A stretch of 64,000 bases of DNA from Streptomyces sp. NBC_00576 (GCF_036345175.1 NZ_CP107780.1:3224001-3288000), one strand, 5' to 3'; shown: positions 23,908-33,259, counted from the first letter of the stretch. Numbers and translations: made by a program. Notes: generated by a model not told the origin, from the sequence alone.

Positions 23908-26900
23908 GTGCGGGGCTACGAACGCCAGGAGCGAGAGCCGGCGGCTGACGTCGACCACCTCTCTCGGTTCGAGGCCGAGATGGAGCGGCTGAAGACCGAG
24001 CGGGAAAAGGCGATTCAGCACGCCGAGGACCTCGGCTACCAGGTCGAGGTGCTGCGCGCCAAGCTTCACGAGGCGCGCCGCACCCTCATGTCCCGGCCCG
24101 CCTATGACGGCGGTGACATCGGATATCAGGCCGAGCAGTTGCTGCGCAACGCGCAGATCCAGGCGGACCAGCTCCGCCAGGACGCCGAGCGCGAGATGTC
24201 CCAGGCGCGCGCCCAGACGCAGCGCATCCTGCAGGAGCACGCCGAGCAGGCGGCCCGGTTGCAGGCCGAGCTGCACCAGGAGGCGGTCACCCGTCGCCAG
24301 CAGCTCGATCAGGAGCTGTCCGAGCGACGCCAGACCGTCGAGTCGCACGTCAACGAGAACGTGGCGTGGGCCGAGCAGCTGCGGGCCCGCAGCGAGTCCC
24401 AGGCACGCCGGCTCGTCGACGAGTCGCGCGCCGAGGCCGAGCAGGCGCTCGCCGCCGCCCGCGCCGAGGCCGAGCGGGTCGCCAACGAAGCCAGGCAGCG
24501 GCTGCAGAGCGAGGGCGAATCCGCCCGCGCGGAGGCCGACCAACTGCTGCGCCGGGCACGCGCCGAGGCCGAGCGCCTCCTGAACAGCGCGACCTCCGAG
24601 GCCCGCGAGGCCGCCGACCACGCCGAGCACCTGCGCAGCTCCACGGCGACCGAGTCGGACAGCGCCCGCCGTCAGGCCACCGAGCTGAGCCGCGCCGCCG
24701 AGCAGCGGATGCAGGAGGCCGAGGCCGCCCTGCGCGAGGCACGCGCCGAGGCGGAGAAGGTCGTCACCGAGGCGAAGGAGACCGCCGCCAAGACGACCTC
24801 CAGCGCCGAGTCGGCCAACGAACAGCGCACCCGTACGGCGAAGGAGCAGGTCGCCCGGCTCGTCACCGAGGCCAGCCAGGAGGCCGAGGCCACCAAGGCG
24901 TCCGCCGAAGAGATCGTCGCGGACGCCAAGGCCAAGGCCGACAAGATCGTCACGGAGGCCGAGGAGACGGCCCGCAGTCTCACCGCCGAGGAGACCGCCT
25001 CCCAGCTCGCGAAGGCGGCCCGCACCGCCGAGGACGTCCTGAACAAGGCGTCCGAGGACGCCAAGTCGACCACCAAGGCGGCCACCGAGGAGGCCGAGCG
25101 CATCCGCGCCGAGGCCGAGGCCGAGGCGGACCGACTGCGCGCCGAGGCGCACGACATCGCCGAGCAGCTCAAGGGCACGGCGAAGGACGACACCAAGGAG
25201 TACCGCGCCAAGACCGTCGAACTCCAGGAGGAGGCCCGGCGGCTGCGCGGCGAGGCCGAGCAGCTGCGTGCCGACGCGGTCGCCGAGGGCGAGCGCATCC
25301 GCGCAGAGGCGCGCCGTGAGGCCGTCCAGCAGATCGAGGAGGCGGCCAGGACCGCCGAGGAGCTGCTCGCCAAGGCGAAGGCGGACGCGGACGAGCTGCG
25401 CCAGACCGCCCAGACGGACAGCGAGAAGGTCCGTACGGAGGCCATCGAGCGCGCGACGACGCTGCGCCGACAGGCCGAGGAGACCCTGGAGCGCACCCGC
25501 AAGGAGGCCGAGCGGCACCGCGCGGAGGCCGTCGAGCAGGCCGAGGGCATCACGGCGGACGCCGAGCAGGCCGCGCGCGAGCTCCGCGAGGAGACCGAGC
25601 GGACCATAGAGGCGCGCCGCGACGAGGCCGGCGCCGAGCTGACCCGGCTGCACGCCGAGGCCGAGAACCGGCTCACCGCCGCCGAGCAGGCGCTCACCGA
25701 CGCCCGCGCGGAGGCCGACCGGATCCGCCGCGAGGGCTCCGAGGAGTCGGAGCGGCTGCGCGCCGAGGCCGCCGAGCGCATCCGGAGCCTGCAGGCGCAG
25801 GCCGACGCGGAGATCCAGCGGCTGCGCGACGAGGCGGCGGCGGACGCGTCCGCGTCCCGGGCGGAGGGCGAGGCCATCGCCGTACGCCTGCGGTCCGAGG
25901 CGGTGGCCGAGGCCGAGCGGCTGAAGACGGAGGCCCAGGACACCGCCGACCGGGTACGGGCAGAGGCGCAGGCCGCCGCCGAGCGACTGGCGACGGAGGC
26001 GTCGGAGACGCTGGCCGCCGCTCAGGAGGAGGCCACCCGGCGTCGGCGCGAGGCCGAGGAGACCCTCGGTTCCGCCCGCCAGGAGGCCGACCAGGAGCGC
26101 GAGCGGGCCCGCGAGCAGAGCGAGGAGCTGCTGGCGTCGGCGCGCAGGCGCGTGGAGGACGCCCAGGCCGAGGCCGTACGGCTGGTCGAGGAGGCGGACC
26201 GGCGCGCCAACGAGATGGTGTCTGCCGCCGAACAGCACGCCCAGCAGGTACGGGAGTCGGTGTCCGGGCTGCACGAGCAGGCCCAGGAGGAGATCCAGGG
26301 GCTGCGCTCCGCCGCCGAGCATGTCGCCGACCGGATGCGGCGAGAGGCCCAGGAGGAGTCGGACCGGGTCCGCGCCGATGCCTACTCCGAGCGGGAGCGG
26401 GCCTCGGAGGACTCGAGTCGGGTGCGGCGCGAGGCGGCGGAGGCGTCGGAGCACGCCAAGGCGCTCGCCGAGCGCACGGTGGGCGACGCGATCGCCGAGG
26501 CGGAGCGGCTGCGCCAGGACGCCTCCGCGCACGCCCAGCGGGTGCGTACCGAGGCCTCGGACACCATCGCGGGCGCCGAGCAGGACGCGGCGCGCAGCCG
26601 TGCGGAGGCCCGCGAGGACGCGAACCGGATCCGTTCGGACGCGGCGACGCAGGCCGACACGTTGATCACCGAGGTGACGGCGGAGGCGGAGCGGCTCACC
26701 GAGGAGACCAACGCCGAGGCCGAGCGCGTCCGGGCCGAGTCCACGGCCAAGGCCGAGCAGCTGATCTCGGAGGCGGCCGGGGAAGCGGAGCGGCTGCGCG
26801 CCGAGGCCGCCGACACGGTCGGTTCGGCGCAGCAGCACGCGGAGCGGGTCCGTGCCGAGGCACAGCGGGTCCAGGCCGAGGCGGCCGCGGAGGCCGACCG

Positions 26901-27756
26901 GCTCATGTCGACCGCGCGCGACGAGGCCGACAGCACGCTGGACGAGGCCCGCAAGGAGGCCAACAAGCGGCGCTCCGAGGCGGCCGAGCAGGTCGACACG
27001 CTCATCACGGAGACGGCCGCCGAGGCCGACAAGCTCCTGTCGGAGTCGCAGCAGGCCGCGCAGAAGACGACCGCGGAGGCGGAGGCGCAGGCCGACTCGA
27101 TGGTGGGCGCGGCCCGCACCGAGGCCGACCGGCTGGTGGCCCAGGCGACGGCCCGGGGCAACTCGACGGTGGAGAAGTCCCGTACGGACGCGGACGAGCT
27201 GCTCGTCGGCGCGCGCCGGGACGCCACCGCCATAAGGGAGCGCGCGGAGGAGCTGCGCGACCGCATCACGACCGAGATCGAAAGCCTGCACGAGCGGGCC
27301 CGCCGTGAGGCCGCCGAGACCATGAGGTCGACCGGCGACCGCTGCGACGCGCTGATCACGGCCGCCGAGGAGCAGCTCGCCAAGGCGGAGGCGAAGGCCA
27401 GGGACCTGGTCTCGGAGGCCAACTCCGAGGCGGGCAAGGTCCGGATCGCCGCCGTCAAGAAGGCCGAGGGGCTCCTGAAGGAGGCCGAGCAGAAGAAGAG
27501 CTCGCTGATCAGGGAGGCCGAGGAGCTGCGGGCCGAGGCGATCCGCGAGGCGAAGGCCACGGTCGAGGAGGGCAAGCGCGAGCTCGAGATCCTCGTCCGG
27601 CGCCGCGAGGACATCCAGGCGGAGATTTCCCGTGTCCAGGACGTCCTGGAAGCGTTGGAGTCTTTTGAGGCCCCGTCGGCGGCCAAGGACGGCGGCGTCA
27701 AGGCGGGCGCTGCCGCAGGGGTGACTCGTTCGGGTGGCAAGTCGTCAGAGGGCTAG
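23908..27756 (+). CDS. scy: Scy, giant coiled-coil polarity protein
   Basis: 1282 residues from the GTG at 23908 (RGYERQEREPAADVDH), chosen by memory of Scy family N-termini; a GTG at 23860 adds 16 residues. After a short heptad section (RFEAEMERLKTEREKAIQHA) almost the whole protein is Ala/Glu/Arg coiled coil of the 51-residue hendecad repeat type, with units such as AEAEADRLRAEAHDIAEQL. The tail (DVLEALESFEAPSAAKDGG) is non-coiled. Scy assembles the tip-organising centre with DivIVA and FilP and sets hyphal branching. filP follows 194 bp downstream. The monotonous GAG/GCC codons keep an antisense frame open, which is a by-product. Confidence 0.93.
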   Translation: MRGYERQEREPAADVDHLSRFEAEMERLKTEREKAIQHAEDLGYQVEVLRAKLHEARRTLMSRPAYDGGDIGYQAEQLLRNAQIQADQLRQDAEREMSQARAQTQRILQEHAEQAARLQAELHQEAVTRRQQLDQELSERRQTVESHVNENVAWAEQLRARSESQARRLVDESRAEAEQALAAARAEAERVANEARQRLQSEGESARAEADQLLRRARAEAERLLNSATSEAREAADHAEHLRSSTATESDSARRQATELSRAAEQRMQEAEAALREARAEAEKVVTEAKETAAKTTSSAESANEQRTRTAKEQVARLVTEASQEAEATKASAEEIVADAKAKADKIVTEAEETARSLTAEETASQLAKAARTAEDVLNKASEDAKSTTKAATEEAERIRAEAEAEADRLRAEAHDIAEQLKGTAKDDTKEYRAKTVELQEEARRLRGEAEQLRADAVAEGERIRAEARREAVQQIEEAARTAEELLAKAKADADELRQTAQTDSEKVRTEAIERATTLRRQAEETLERTRKEAERHRAEAVEQAEGITADAEQAARELREETERTIEARRDEAGAELTRLHAEAENRLTAAEQALTDARAEADRIRREGSEESERLRAEAAERIRSLQAQADAEIQRLRDEAAADASASRAEGEAIAVRLRSEAVAEAERLKTEAQDTADRVRAEAQAAAERLATEASETLAAAQEEATRRRREAEETLGSARQEADQERERAREQSEELLASARRRVEDAQAEAVRLVEEADRRANEMVSAAEQHAQQVRESVSGLHEQAQEEIQGLRSAAEHVADRMRREAQEESDRVRADAYSERERASEDSSRVRREAAEASEHAKALAERTVGDAIAEAERLRQDASAHAQRVRTEASDTIAGAEQDAARSRAEAREDANRIRSDAATQADTLITEVTAEAERLTEETNAEAERVRAESTAKAEQLISEAAGEAERLRAEAADTVGSAQQHAERVRAEAQRVQAEAAAEADRLMSTARDEADSTLDEARKEANKRRSEAAEQVDTLITETAAEADKLLSESQQAAQKTTAEAEAQADSMVGAARTEADRLVAQATARGNSTVEKSRTDADELLVGARRDATAIRERAEELRDRITTEIESLHERARREAAETMRSTGDRCDALITAAEEQLAKAEAKARDLVSEANSEAGKVRIAAVKKAEGLLKEAEQKKSSLIREAEELRAEAIREAKATVEEGKRELEILVRRREDIQAEISRVQDVLEALESFEAPSAAKDGGVKAGAAAGVTRSGGKSSEG

Positions 27757-27950
27757 CCGGGAGGGTGCGTTGCGTGCATTCTGTGGGGCTTTCTGGGGTC
27801 TTTGACCAATTCTTTGGCAAGGAGTCCGCCGGTTAGCCACTCAAAAGGGGTCTCATTCTCCATATCAATCGGGTGACTGCTCGATGACACGCCGCTTGGA
27901 CCCCTAGGATTCCCCCTATCACCTCACCGGTCTCATTCGACAGGAACCCC

Positions 27951-28889
27951 ATGAGCGACACTTCCCCCTACGGCTTCGAGCTTGTGCGGCGTGGGTACGA
28001 CCGCGCTCAGGTGGACGAACGCATCTCGAAGCTCGTCTCCGACCGTGACAGCGCTCTGGCTCGTATCACTGCTCTGGAAAAGCGCATCGAGGAGCTCCAC
28101 CTCGAAACGCAGAACGCCCAGGCTCAGGTCAGCGACGCAGAGCCGTCGTACGCCGGTCTCGGCGCGCGCGTCGAGAAGATCCTCCGACTCGCCGAGGAGG
28201 AGGCGAAGGACCTGCGCGAGGAGGCCCGTCGCGCGGCCGAGCAGCACCGTGAGCTCGCCGAGTCGGCGGCCCAGCAGGTGCGCAACGACGCAGAATCGTT
28301 CGCTGCGGACCGCAAGTCCAAGGCGGAGGACGAGGGCGTCCGGATCGTCGAGAAGGCCAAGAGCGACGCCTCGCAGCTGCGCCAGGAGGCCACGAAGGAC
28401 GCGCAGTCCAAGCGCGAGGAGGCGGACGCTCTCTTCGAGGAGACCCGCGCCAAGGCCGCCCAGGCCGCCGCGGACTTCGAGACGAACCTCGCCAAGCGCC
28501 GTGAGCAGTCGGAGCGCGACCTCGCGTCCCGTCAGGCCAAGGCCGAGAAGCGCCTCGCGGAGATCGAGCACCGCGCGGAGCAGCTCCGCCTGGAGGCCGA
28601 GAAGCTGCGCACGGACGCCGAGCGCCGCGCCCGCCAGACCGTCGAGACGGCCCAGCGCCAGGCCGAGGACATCGTGGCCGACGCGAACGCCAAGGCCGAC
28701 CGGATCCGTTCGGAATCGGAGCGCGAGCTGGCGGCTCTCACCAACCGCCGTGACTCGATCAACGCCCAGCTGACGAACGTCCGCGAGATGCTCGCCACCC
28801 TGACGGGAGCCGCGGTCGCCGCCGCCGGCGCCCCGGCCGTGGACGACGAGCCGATCACGCGTGGGGTTCCGGCCCAGCAGTCGCGGTAA
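27951..28889 (+). CDS. filP: FilP, intermediate-filament-like coiled-coil protein
   Basis: 312 residues beginning MSDTSPYGFELVRRGYDRAQ, the known FilP start. A short DivIVA-like N-terminal part is followed by a long coiled coil (residues about 30-270) rich in Ala/Glu/Arg with RLAEEEAKDLREEARRAA-type repeats, then an Ala/Pro tail. FilP forms filament networks behind the hyphal tip, gives mechanical stiffness and interacts with Scy and DivIVA. An AGGA sequence precedes the ATG, and the A/T-richer region 27780-27940 should hold its own promoter. A perfect hairpin follows at 28923-28956. Confidence 0.95.
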   Translation: MSDTSPYGFELVRRGYDRAQVDERISKLVSDRDSALARITALEKRIEELHLETQNAQAQVSDAEPSYAGLGARVEKILRLAEEEAKDLREEARRAAEQHRELAESAAQQVRNDAESFAADRKSKAEDEGVRIVEKAKSDASQLRQEATKDAQSKREEADALFEETRAKAAQAAADFETNLAKRREQSERDLASRQAKAEKRLAEIEHRAEQLRLEAEKLRTDAERRARQTVETAQRQAEDIVADANAKADRIRSESERELAALTNRRDSINAQLTNVREMLATLTGAAVAAAGAPAVDDEPITRGVPAQQSR

Positions 28890-28922
28890 GCAGTAGGACG
28901 AACGGTCGCGTTACAGCTGTAG

Positions 28923-28956
28923 ACGCCGGCACCCCTCGTACGAGGGGTGCCGGCGT
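28923..28956 (+). terminator. Perfect 17-bp palindromic terminator of filP
   Basis: Positions 28923-28939 and 28940-28956 are exact reverse complements with TACG at the centre (a short loop will open in RNA), followed by GTTT. It sits 34 bp past the filP stop and is one of the clearest intrinsic terminators in the window. Confidence 0.9.
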
Positions 28957-28960
28957 GTTT

Positions 28961-29013
28961 CAGGGGCGCGGGGCTGTGACACTTGCGGCTCCGCCGCGCG
29001 GGCGCGACAAGCC
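28961..29013 (+). repeat. Dispersed intergenic repeat, copy A
   Basis: A 53-bp element starting CAGGGGCGCGGGGCTGTGA, containing the small hairpin GCGGC-TCC-GCCGC, and ending GGGCGCGACAAGCC. The same sequence, inverted and with few differences, occurs at 61973-62024. It lies directly after the filP terminator. Confidence 0.75.
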
Positions 29014-29154
29014 ACGACGGCGGGGCACCCCACCCACCGGCGGCCACCCCCCAAAAAAAGACGAACCCACGTTCACCAAAAGTTCCGGCACACGTGACCC
29101 CCCGCCCGGCAGAGCCAACTGGCACCGCCCCAACCCCCGAACTAGCGTGGCCGC

Positions 29155-30150
29155 ATGATCGAGCTAGAGGGGCTGACCAAGCGGTACGGCGAGAAAATGG
29201 CGGTCAACCATCTGACCTTCACCGTCAGACCGGGCATCGTGACAGGCTTCCTCGGCCCCAACGGCGCCGGCAAGTCCACCACCATGCGGATGATGCTCGG
29301 CCTCGACCGCCCCACCGCCGGTGACGTCCGGATCGACGGTCAGCACTACGACCGGCTCAAGGACCCCCTCAAGTACATCGGCGCCCTCCTCGACGCCAAG
29401 GCCATGCACGGCGGACGCAGCGCCTTCAACCACCTCCTCTGTCTCGCTCAGAGCAACGGCATCCCCCGCGCGCGCGTGCACGAGGTCCTGGACACCGTCG
29501 GGCTCACTTCGGTCGCCCGGAAGAAGGCGAAGGGGTTCTCGCTCGGCATGGGGCAGCGGCTCGGTATCGCGGGCGCGCTGCTCGGCGACCCGCGGATCCT
29601 GATGTTCGACGAGCCGGTCAACGGCCTCGACCCCGAGGGCATCCACTGGATCCGCAACCTGATGAAATCGCTGGCCGCCCAGGGCCGTACGGTCTTCGTC
29701 TCCTCCCATCTCATGAGCGAGATGGCGCTGACCGCCGACCACCTCGTCGTCATCGGACAGGGACGGCTGCTCGCCGACACCTCCATGGCCGGCTTCATCG
29801 AGCAGAACTCGCGTTCGTACGTCCGTATCCGCTCCCCTCAGCGCGAACGGCTGCTCGATGTCCTGTACGCCGCCGGGATCACCGCGGTTCAGGCCGGCGG
29901 CGAGACGCTCGAAGTGGACGGCGGGAAGGCCGAGCGGATCGGTGAGCTGGCCGCGCAGCATCACCTCGTGCTGCACGAGCTGAGCCCCCAGCAGGCTTCC
30001 CTGGAGGAGGCGTTCATGCAGCTGACCGCCGAGTCGGTCGAGTACCACGCGCACTCCGACGCACCGACCGCACCCGGCCTCCCGGCCGGTCCCCCGCCCG
30101 GCTCCCCCGTGGGGGCGTGGGGCGACGGCTGGAAGGAGGACCGGTCATGA
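29155..30150 (+). CDS. ABC transporter ATP-binding protein, pair 1
   Basis: 331 residues from an ATG at 29155. Walker A GPNGAGKST, Q-loop region, a signature in the degenerate form FSLGMGQRLGIAGALL (replacing LSGGQ), Walker B ILMFDEPVNGLDPEG and switch His in VSSHLMSEM. This is the drug/bacitracin-type (CcmA, COG1131) ATPase of an ABC-2 exporter. The C-terminal tail is Pro/Gly-rich. The stop overlaps the permease start (ATGA). A close paralogue with its own permease follows at 31129. Substrate unknown; proximity to scy/filP may be chance. No ribosome binding site is evident before the ATG, so it may be leaderless. Confidence 0.92.
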   Translation: MIELEGLTKRYGEKMAVNHLTFTVRPGIVTGFLGPNGAGKSTTMRMMLGLDRPTAGDVRIDGQHYDRLKDPLKYIGALLDAKAMHGGRSAFNHLLCLAQSNGIPRARVHEVLDTVGLTSVARKKAKGFSLGMGQRLGIAGALLGDPRILMFDEPVNGLDPEGIHWIRNLMKSLAAQGRTVFVSSHLMSEMALTADHLVVIGQGRLLADTSMAGFIEQNSRSYVRIRSPQRERLLDVLYAAGITAVQAGGETLEVDGGKAERIGELAAQHHLVLHELSPQQASLEEAFMQLTAESVEYHAHSDAPTAPGLPAGPPPGSPVGAWGDGWKEDRS

Positions 30151-30917
30151 CGGCCGCCCAGGTCATCCGGTCCGAGTGGACCAAGATCCGGTCGGTGGCG
30201 TCCACCGTGTGGACGCTCGGACTCGCGGCCGTGGTCACGATCGCGCTCGGCGCGCTGATCTCGCTGCTCTTCAAGAACCAGTGGAGCGACCTGAGCGAGA
30301 AGGACCGGCTCTCCTTCGACCCGACGTACACGAGTTTCGCGGGGATGGGTCTCGGGCAGCTCGCGATGATCGTGTTCGGGGTGCTCGTCGTGTCGAACGA
30401 GTACAGCACCGGCATGATCCGCACCTCGCTGGCCGCCGTACCGCAGCGCGGCATGTTCCTCGCCGGCAAGCTCGCGGTGGCGGCCGGGCTCGCCTTCGTG
30501 GTCGGGGTCGTGACCAGCTTCGCCGCGTTCTTCCTCGGGCAGGCGATGCTGGGCGGCCATTCGACGTCCATCGGCGATACGGGCGTACTGCGCGCGGTCA
30601 TCGGCGGGGCGCTCTACATGACGCTCATCGCCCTGTTCTCCATGGGCGTGGCCGCGATGCTGCGCAGCCCGATGCTGTCGCTCGGGGTGCTGATGCCGTT
30701 CTTCTTCCTGATCTCCAACATCCTGGGCGCCGTCTCGGCGACGAAGAAGGTCGCCCGATACCTGCCCGACCAGGCCGGCAGCAAGATCATGCAGGTGGTC
30801 ACCCCGGTCGACAACGACACTCCGTACGGGCCCTGGGGCGGGCTCGCGATCATGGTGGGGTGGGTCGTCGTGGCCCTGCTCGGCGGTTACGTGCTGCTGA
30901 AGAAGCGGGATGCGTAG
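30147..30917 (+). CDS. ABC-2 type permease, pair 1
   Basis: 256 residues, six membrane helices. The N-terminal MTAAQVIRSEWTKIRSVAST is the common SEWTKIRSV start of Streptomyces ABC-2 permeases. Helices include VWTLGLAAVVTIALGALI, FAGMGLGQLAMIVFGVLV, LAVAAGLAFVVGVVTSFAAF and a terminal IMVGWVVVALLGGYVLLKKR. The motif SNEYSTGMIRTSLAAVPQRG is the family marker. AAGGAGG precedes the ATG at 30147, which overlaps the ATPase stop. It works with the preceding ATPase as an exporter; substrate not identifiable. Confidence 0.92.
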   Translation: MTAAQVIRSEWTKIRSVASTVWTLGLAAVVTIALGALISLLFKNQWSDLSEKDRLSFDPTYTSFAGMGLGQLAMIVFGVLVVSNEYSTGMIRTSLAAVPQRGMFLAGKLAVAAGLAFVVGVVTSFAAFFLGQAMLGGHSTSIGDTGVLRAVIGGALYMTLIALFSMGVAAMLRSPMLSLGVLMPFFFLISNILGAVSATKKVARYLPDQAGSKIMQVVTPVDNDTPYGPWGGLAIMVGWVVVALLGGYVLLKKRDA

Positions 30918-30950
30918 GCGCTTCGCCAGCCAGGCGGTTGATTCGCCGCG

Positions 30951-30987
30951 GCCCGGTGGGGGCTGGGCGCGCAGTTCCCCGCGCCCA
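30951..30987 (-). repeat. Streptomyces-type intergenic element, GGGCGCGGGGAACTGCGCG family
   Basis: On the minus strand it reads GGGCGCGGGGAACTGCGCGC followed by CCAGCCCCCACC. I recall this motif from very many Streptomyces intergenic regions. Here it separates the two ABC pairs. It can fold as a GC hairpin and may act in termination. Confidence 0.5.
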
Positions 30988-31128
30988 CCTTTCCCCGTCC
31001 CCCTCGCCCGGTCATGGACCCGACATTTTTTGATGCTTCTTGGGGGGAACCGTCAGCGCCCGGTTAAGCTCCTAACCCTTACGGGGGCGTATGCCCTGCT
31101 GTCCTGAATTTTTCGGTGGGTGCGGAGC

Positions 31129-32349
31129 ATGATCGAGGCAGTCGGGCTGACGAAGCGCTACGGCGACAAGACGGCCGTGTACGACCTTTCCTTCCAGGTG
31201 CGGCCGGGGGCGGTCACCGGCTTCCTCGGCCCCAACGGGTCGGGCAAGTCGACGACGATGAGGATGATCCTCGGCCTGGACCAGCCCACCTCGGGCCAGG
31301 TGACCATCGGCGGCTTCCCTTACCGCAAGCTGCCCAACGCCCCTCGCCAGGTGGGCGCGCTGCTCGACGCCAAGGCCGTGCACGGTGGCCGGTCCGCCCG
31401 TAGCCACCTGCTCTGCCTGGCCCAGCTGTCGGGCATCCCGGCGCGGCGGGTGGACGAGGTGCTGGGGGTCGTCGGGCTCCAGGACGTGGCCCGCAAGCGC
31501 TCCAAGGGGTTCTCGCTCGGCATGGGACAGCGGCTCGGCATCGCCGCCGCGCTGCTCGGCGACCCCCAGGTGCTGCTCTTCGACGAGCCGGTCAACGGGC
31601 TCGACCCCGAGGGCATCCTCTGGGTGCGCAACCTGATGAAGGCGCTCGCGGCGGAGGGCCGGACCGTGTTCGTCTCCTCCCACCTGATGAGCGAGATGGC
31701 GCTGACCGCCGACCACCTCATCGTGATCGGGCGCGGACAGCTGCTCTCCGACATGAGCGTGCGGGACTTCATCTCCACCAACTCGGCCGACTTCGCGCGC
31801 GTACGCACCCCGGAGACCGAGCCTCAGCAGCGCGAGAAGCTCACGGCGGCGCTGACCGAGGCGGGCGGCCAGGTGCTGCCCGAGCAGGACGGCGCGCTGC
31901 GCGTCATGGGCCTGCCGCTGGCCCGGATCAGCGACCTCGCGCACTCCGCCGACGTACGCCTGTGGGAGCTGTCGCCGCACCAGGCGTCGCTGGAGGAGGC
32001 GTACATGCGGATGACGCAGGGCGCCGTCGACTACCGCTCGACCGTCGACCAGAAGGCCGGGCTCCAGCAGCTGCCGCCGCCTGGCGCACAGCCGCCGATG
32101 CAGATGCCGGTGGCGGGGCAGGGCCAGCCGGACTGGTACGCCCCGCCGCCGCCCCAGCAGGGCGGTCAGCCGCCGTTCTCGGACCCCGGCCAGCACGGCC
32201 GGCCCGCCGGGCCGTACGGCGCACCTGGCGGGCCCGGCGCTCCCGTCGGCGACCACCCGAACCCGTACGCGCAGCCCGCCGCCGCCCCTCAGCAGGCGCC
32301 CGCCGCTCCCGCCGCCCCCGCCCTGACCAAGCCCGAGGACGCCCGATGA
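31129..32349 (+). CDS. ABC transporter ATP-binding protein, pair 2, with Pro/Gln-rich tail
   Basis: 406 residues from the ATG at 31129; a GTG at 31120 is an alternative. The first about 300 residues parallel the pair 1 ATPase almost motif for motif: GPNGSGKST, FSLGMGQRLGIAAALL, LLFDEPVNGLDPEG, VSSHLMSEM. The last about 100 residues are unusual, a Pro/Gln/Gly/Ala tail (QQLPPPGAQPPMQMP, APPPPQQGGQPPFSD). Such tails are often phase-separating or SH3-like docking sequences. The next gene starts inside the stop (ATGA) and itself opens with a Pro/Gln-rich segment. The ATPase core suggests duplication of pair 1 followed by gain of the tail. Confidence 0.92.
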   Translation: MIEAVGLTKRYGDKTAVYDLSFQVRPGAVTGFLGPNGSGKSTTMRMILGLDQPTSGQVTIGGFPYRKLPNAPRQVGALLDAKAVHGGRSARSHLLCLAQLSGIPARRVDEVLGVVGLQDVARKRSKGFSLGMGQRLGIAAALLGDPQVLLFDEPVNGLDPEGILWVRNLMKALAAEGRTVFVSSHLMSEMALTADHLIVIGRGQLLSDMSVRDFISTNSADFARVRTPETEPQQREKLTAALTEAGGQVLPEQDGALRVMGLPLARISDLAHSADVRLWELSPHQASLEEAYMRMTQGAVDYRSTVDQKAGLQQLPPPGAQPPMQMPVAGQGQPDWYAPPPPQQGGQPPFSDPGQHGRPAGPYGAPGGPGAPVGDHPNPYAQPAAAPQQAPAAPAAPALTKPEDAR

Positions 32350-33206
32350 GCACGCCCCAGCAGCCCCCGACGCAGCAGCGGCCACCGCAGGCCGCGCCCA
32401 ACTGGCAGGCGGCGCCCGGCCCCTCGTACGCCCCGTACACCTCGCCGATCCCGATCACGCGCACGCACCTCGGGCATGCCCTCGCCTCCGAGTGGACGAA
32501 GATCAAGTCGGTGCGCTCCACGTTGTGGACGCTCGGGGTCTTCCTGGTCCTCGTCATCGGCATCGGCCTGCTGGTCGCCGCGCAGACGACCGGCGAGGAC
32601 TTCAGCGATGTGCCGTACACCATCCCGGCGTTCTTCGGGCTGGTCCTCGGACAGATCTGCCTGATCACGCTGGGCGTGCTGGTCATCTCGTCGGAGTACG
32701 GCACGGGCATGATCCGTACGACGTTCACGGCCTCGCCGCAGCGCCACCGGGTGCTCGCCGCCAAGCTGATCATCTTCTTCGCGGTCGCGTTCGTCACGTC
32801 CGCTTTCGCGATCGGTTTCATCGGCCTGGTGACCGAGGCGATGCACACCGGCAAAGAGGGCGAGGCGTGGGGCGGCACGGTCGTCATGGGCGCGCTGTAC
32901 GTCTCGCTGCTCGGTGTGCTCGCCCTGGCGGTCGGCTCGATGCTGCGTCACTCGGCGGGTGCGATCACCGCGATGCTGGGCCTCGTCCTGGTGCCGGCGA
33001 TCCTGCCCGCGTTCCTGATGCTGTCCGAGAGCATGCGGACGATCGGCGAGAAGATGATGGAGTACAACGCGCCCAACGCCCTCGCCAAGATCTTCGGGCT
33101 GGACAACGAGAACGCCGCCGGCGGCGCACAGCTCGGCCTGCTCGTCGGGGTGACCGCCGCGGCGATCGTCGGCGCCTTCGTGCTGCTGGACCGCCGGGAC
33201 GTGTGA
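32346..33206 (+). CDS. ABC-2 type permease, pair 2, with Pro/Gln-rich N-terminus
   Basis: 286 residues. Residues 1-38 are a soluble Pro/Gln-rich leader (STPQQPPTQQRPPQAAPNWQ), followed by the family start ALASEWTKIKSVRSTLWTL and six helices, ending VTAAAIVGAFVLLDRRDV. The marker ISSEYGTGMIRTTFTASPQR matches pair 1. The ATG overlaps the ATPase stop. The leader must face the cytoplasm beside the Pro/Gln-rich tail of its ATPase, suggesting the two tails interact. Downstream, 53 bp separate it from a convergent gene, with no strong hairpin seen there. Confidence 0.92.
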   Translation: MSTPQQPPTQQRPPQAAPNWQAAPGPSYAPYTSPIPITRTHLGHALASEWTKIKSVRSTLWTLGVFLVLVIGIGLLVAAQTTGEDFSDVPYTIPAFFGLVLGQICLITLGVLVISSEYGTGMIRTTFTASPQRHRVLAAKLIIFFAVAFVTSAFAIGFIGLVTEAMHTGKEGEAWGGTVVMGALYVSLLGVLALAVGSMLRHSAGAITAMLGLVLVPAILPAFLMLSESMRTIGEKMMEYNAPNALAKIFGLDNENAAGGAQLGLLVGVTAAAIVGAFVLLDRRDV

Positions 33207-33259
33207 TTCACCCGGACGCGTGAACTCCCCCGGCTGCTGGGCGAGTTCGACAAACCCGG

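Noticed and set aside
23809..27291. 1160-codon open frame on the minus strand opposite scy
   Set aside because: It mirrors the GAG/GCC/CGC codons of the scy coiled coil; its Leu/Gly/Arg product has no domain and no ribosome binding site. It is a shadow of the real gene.
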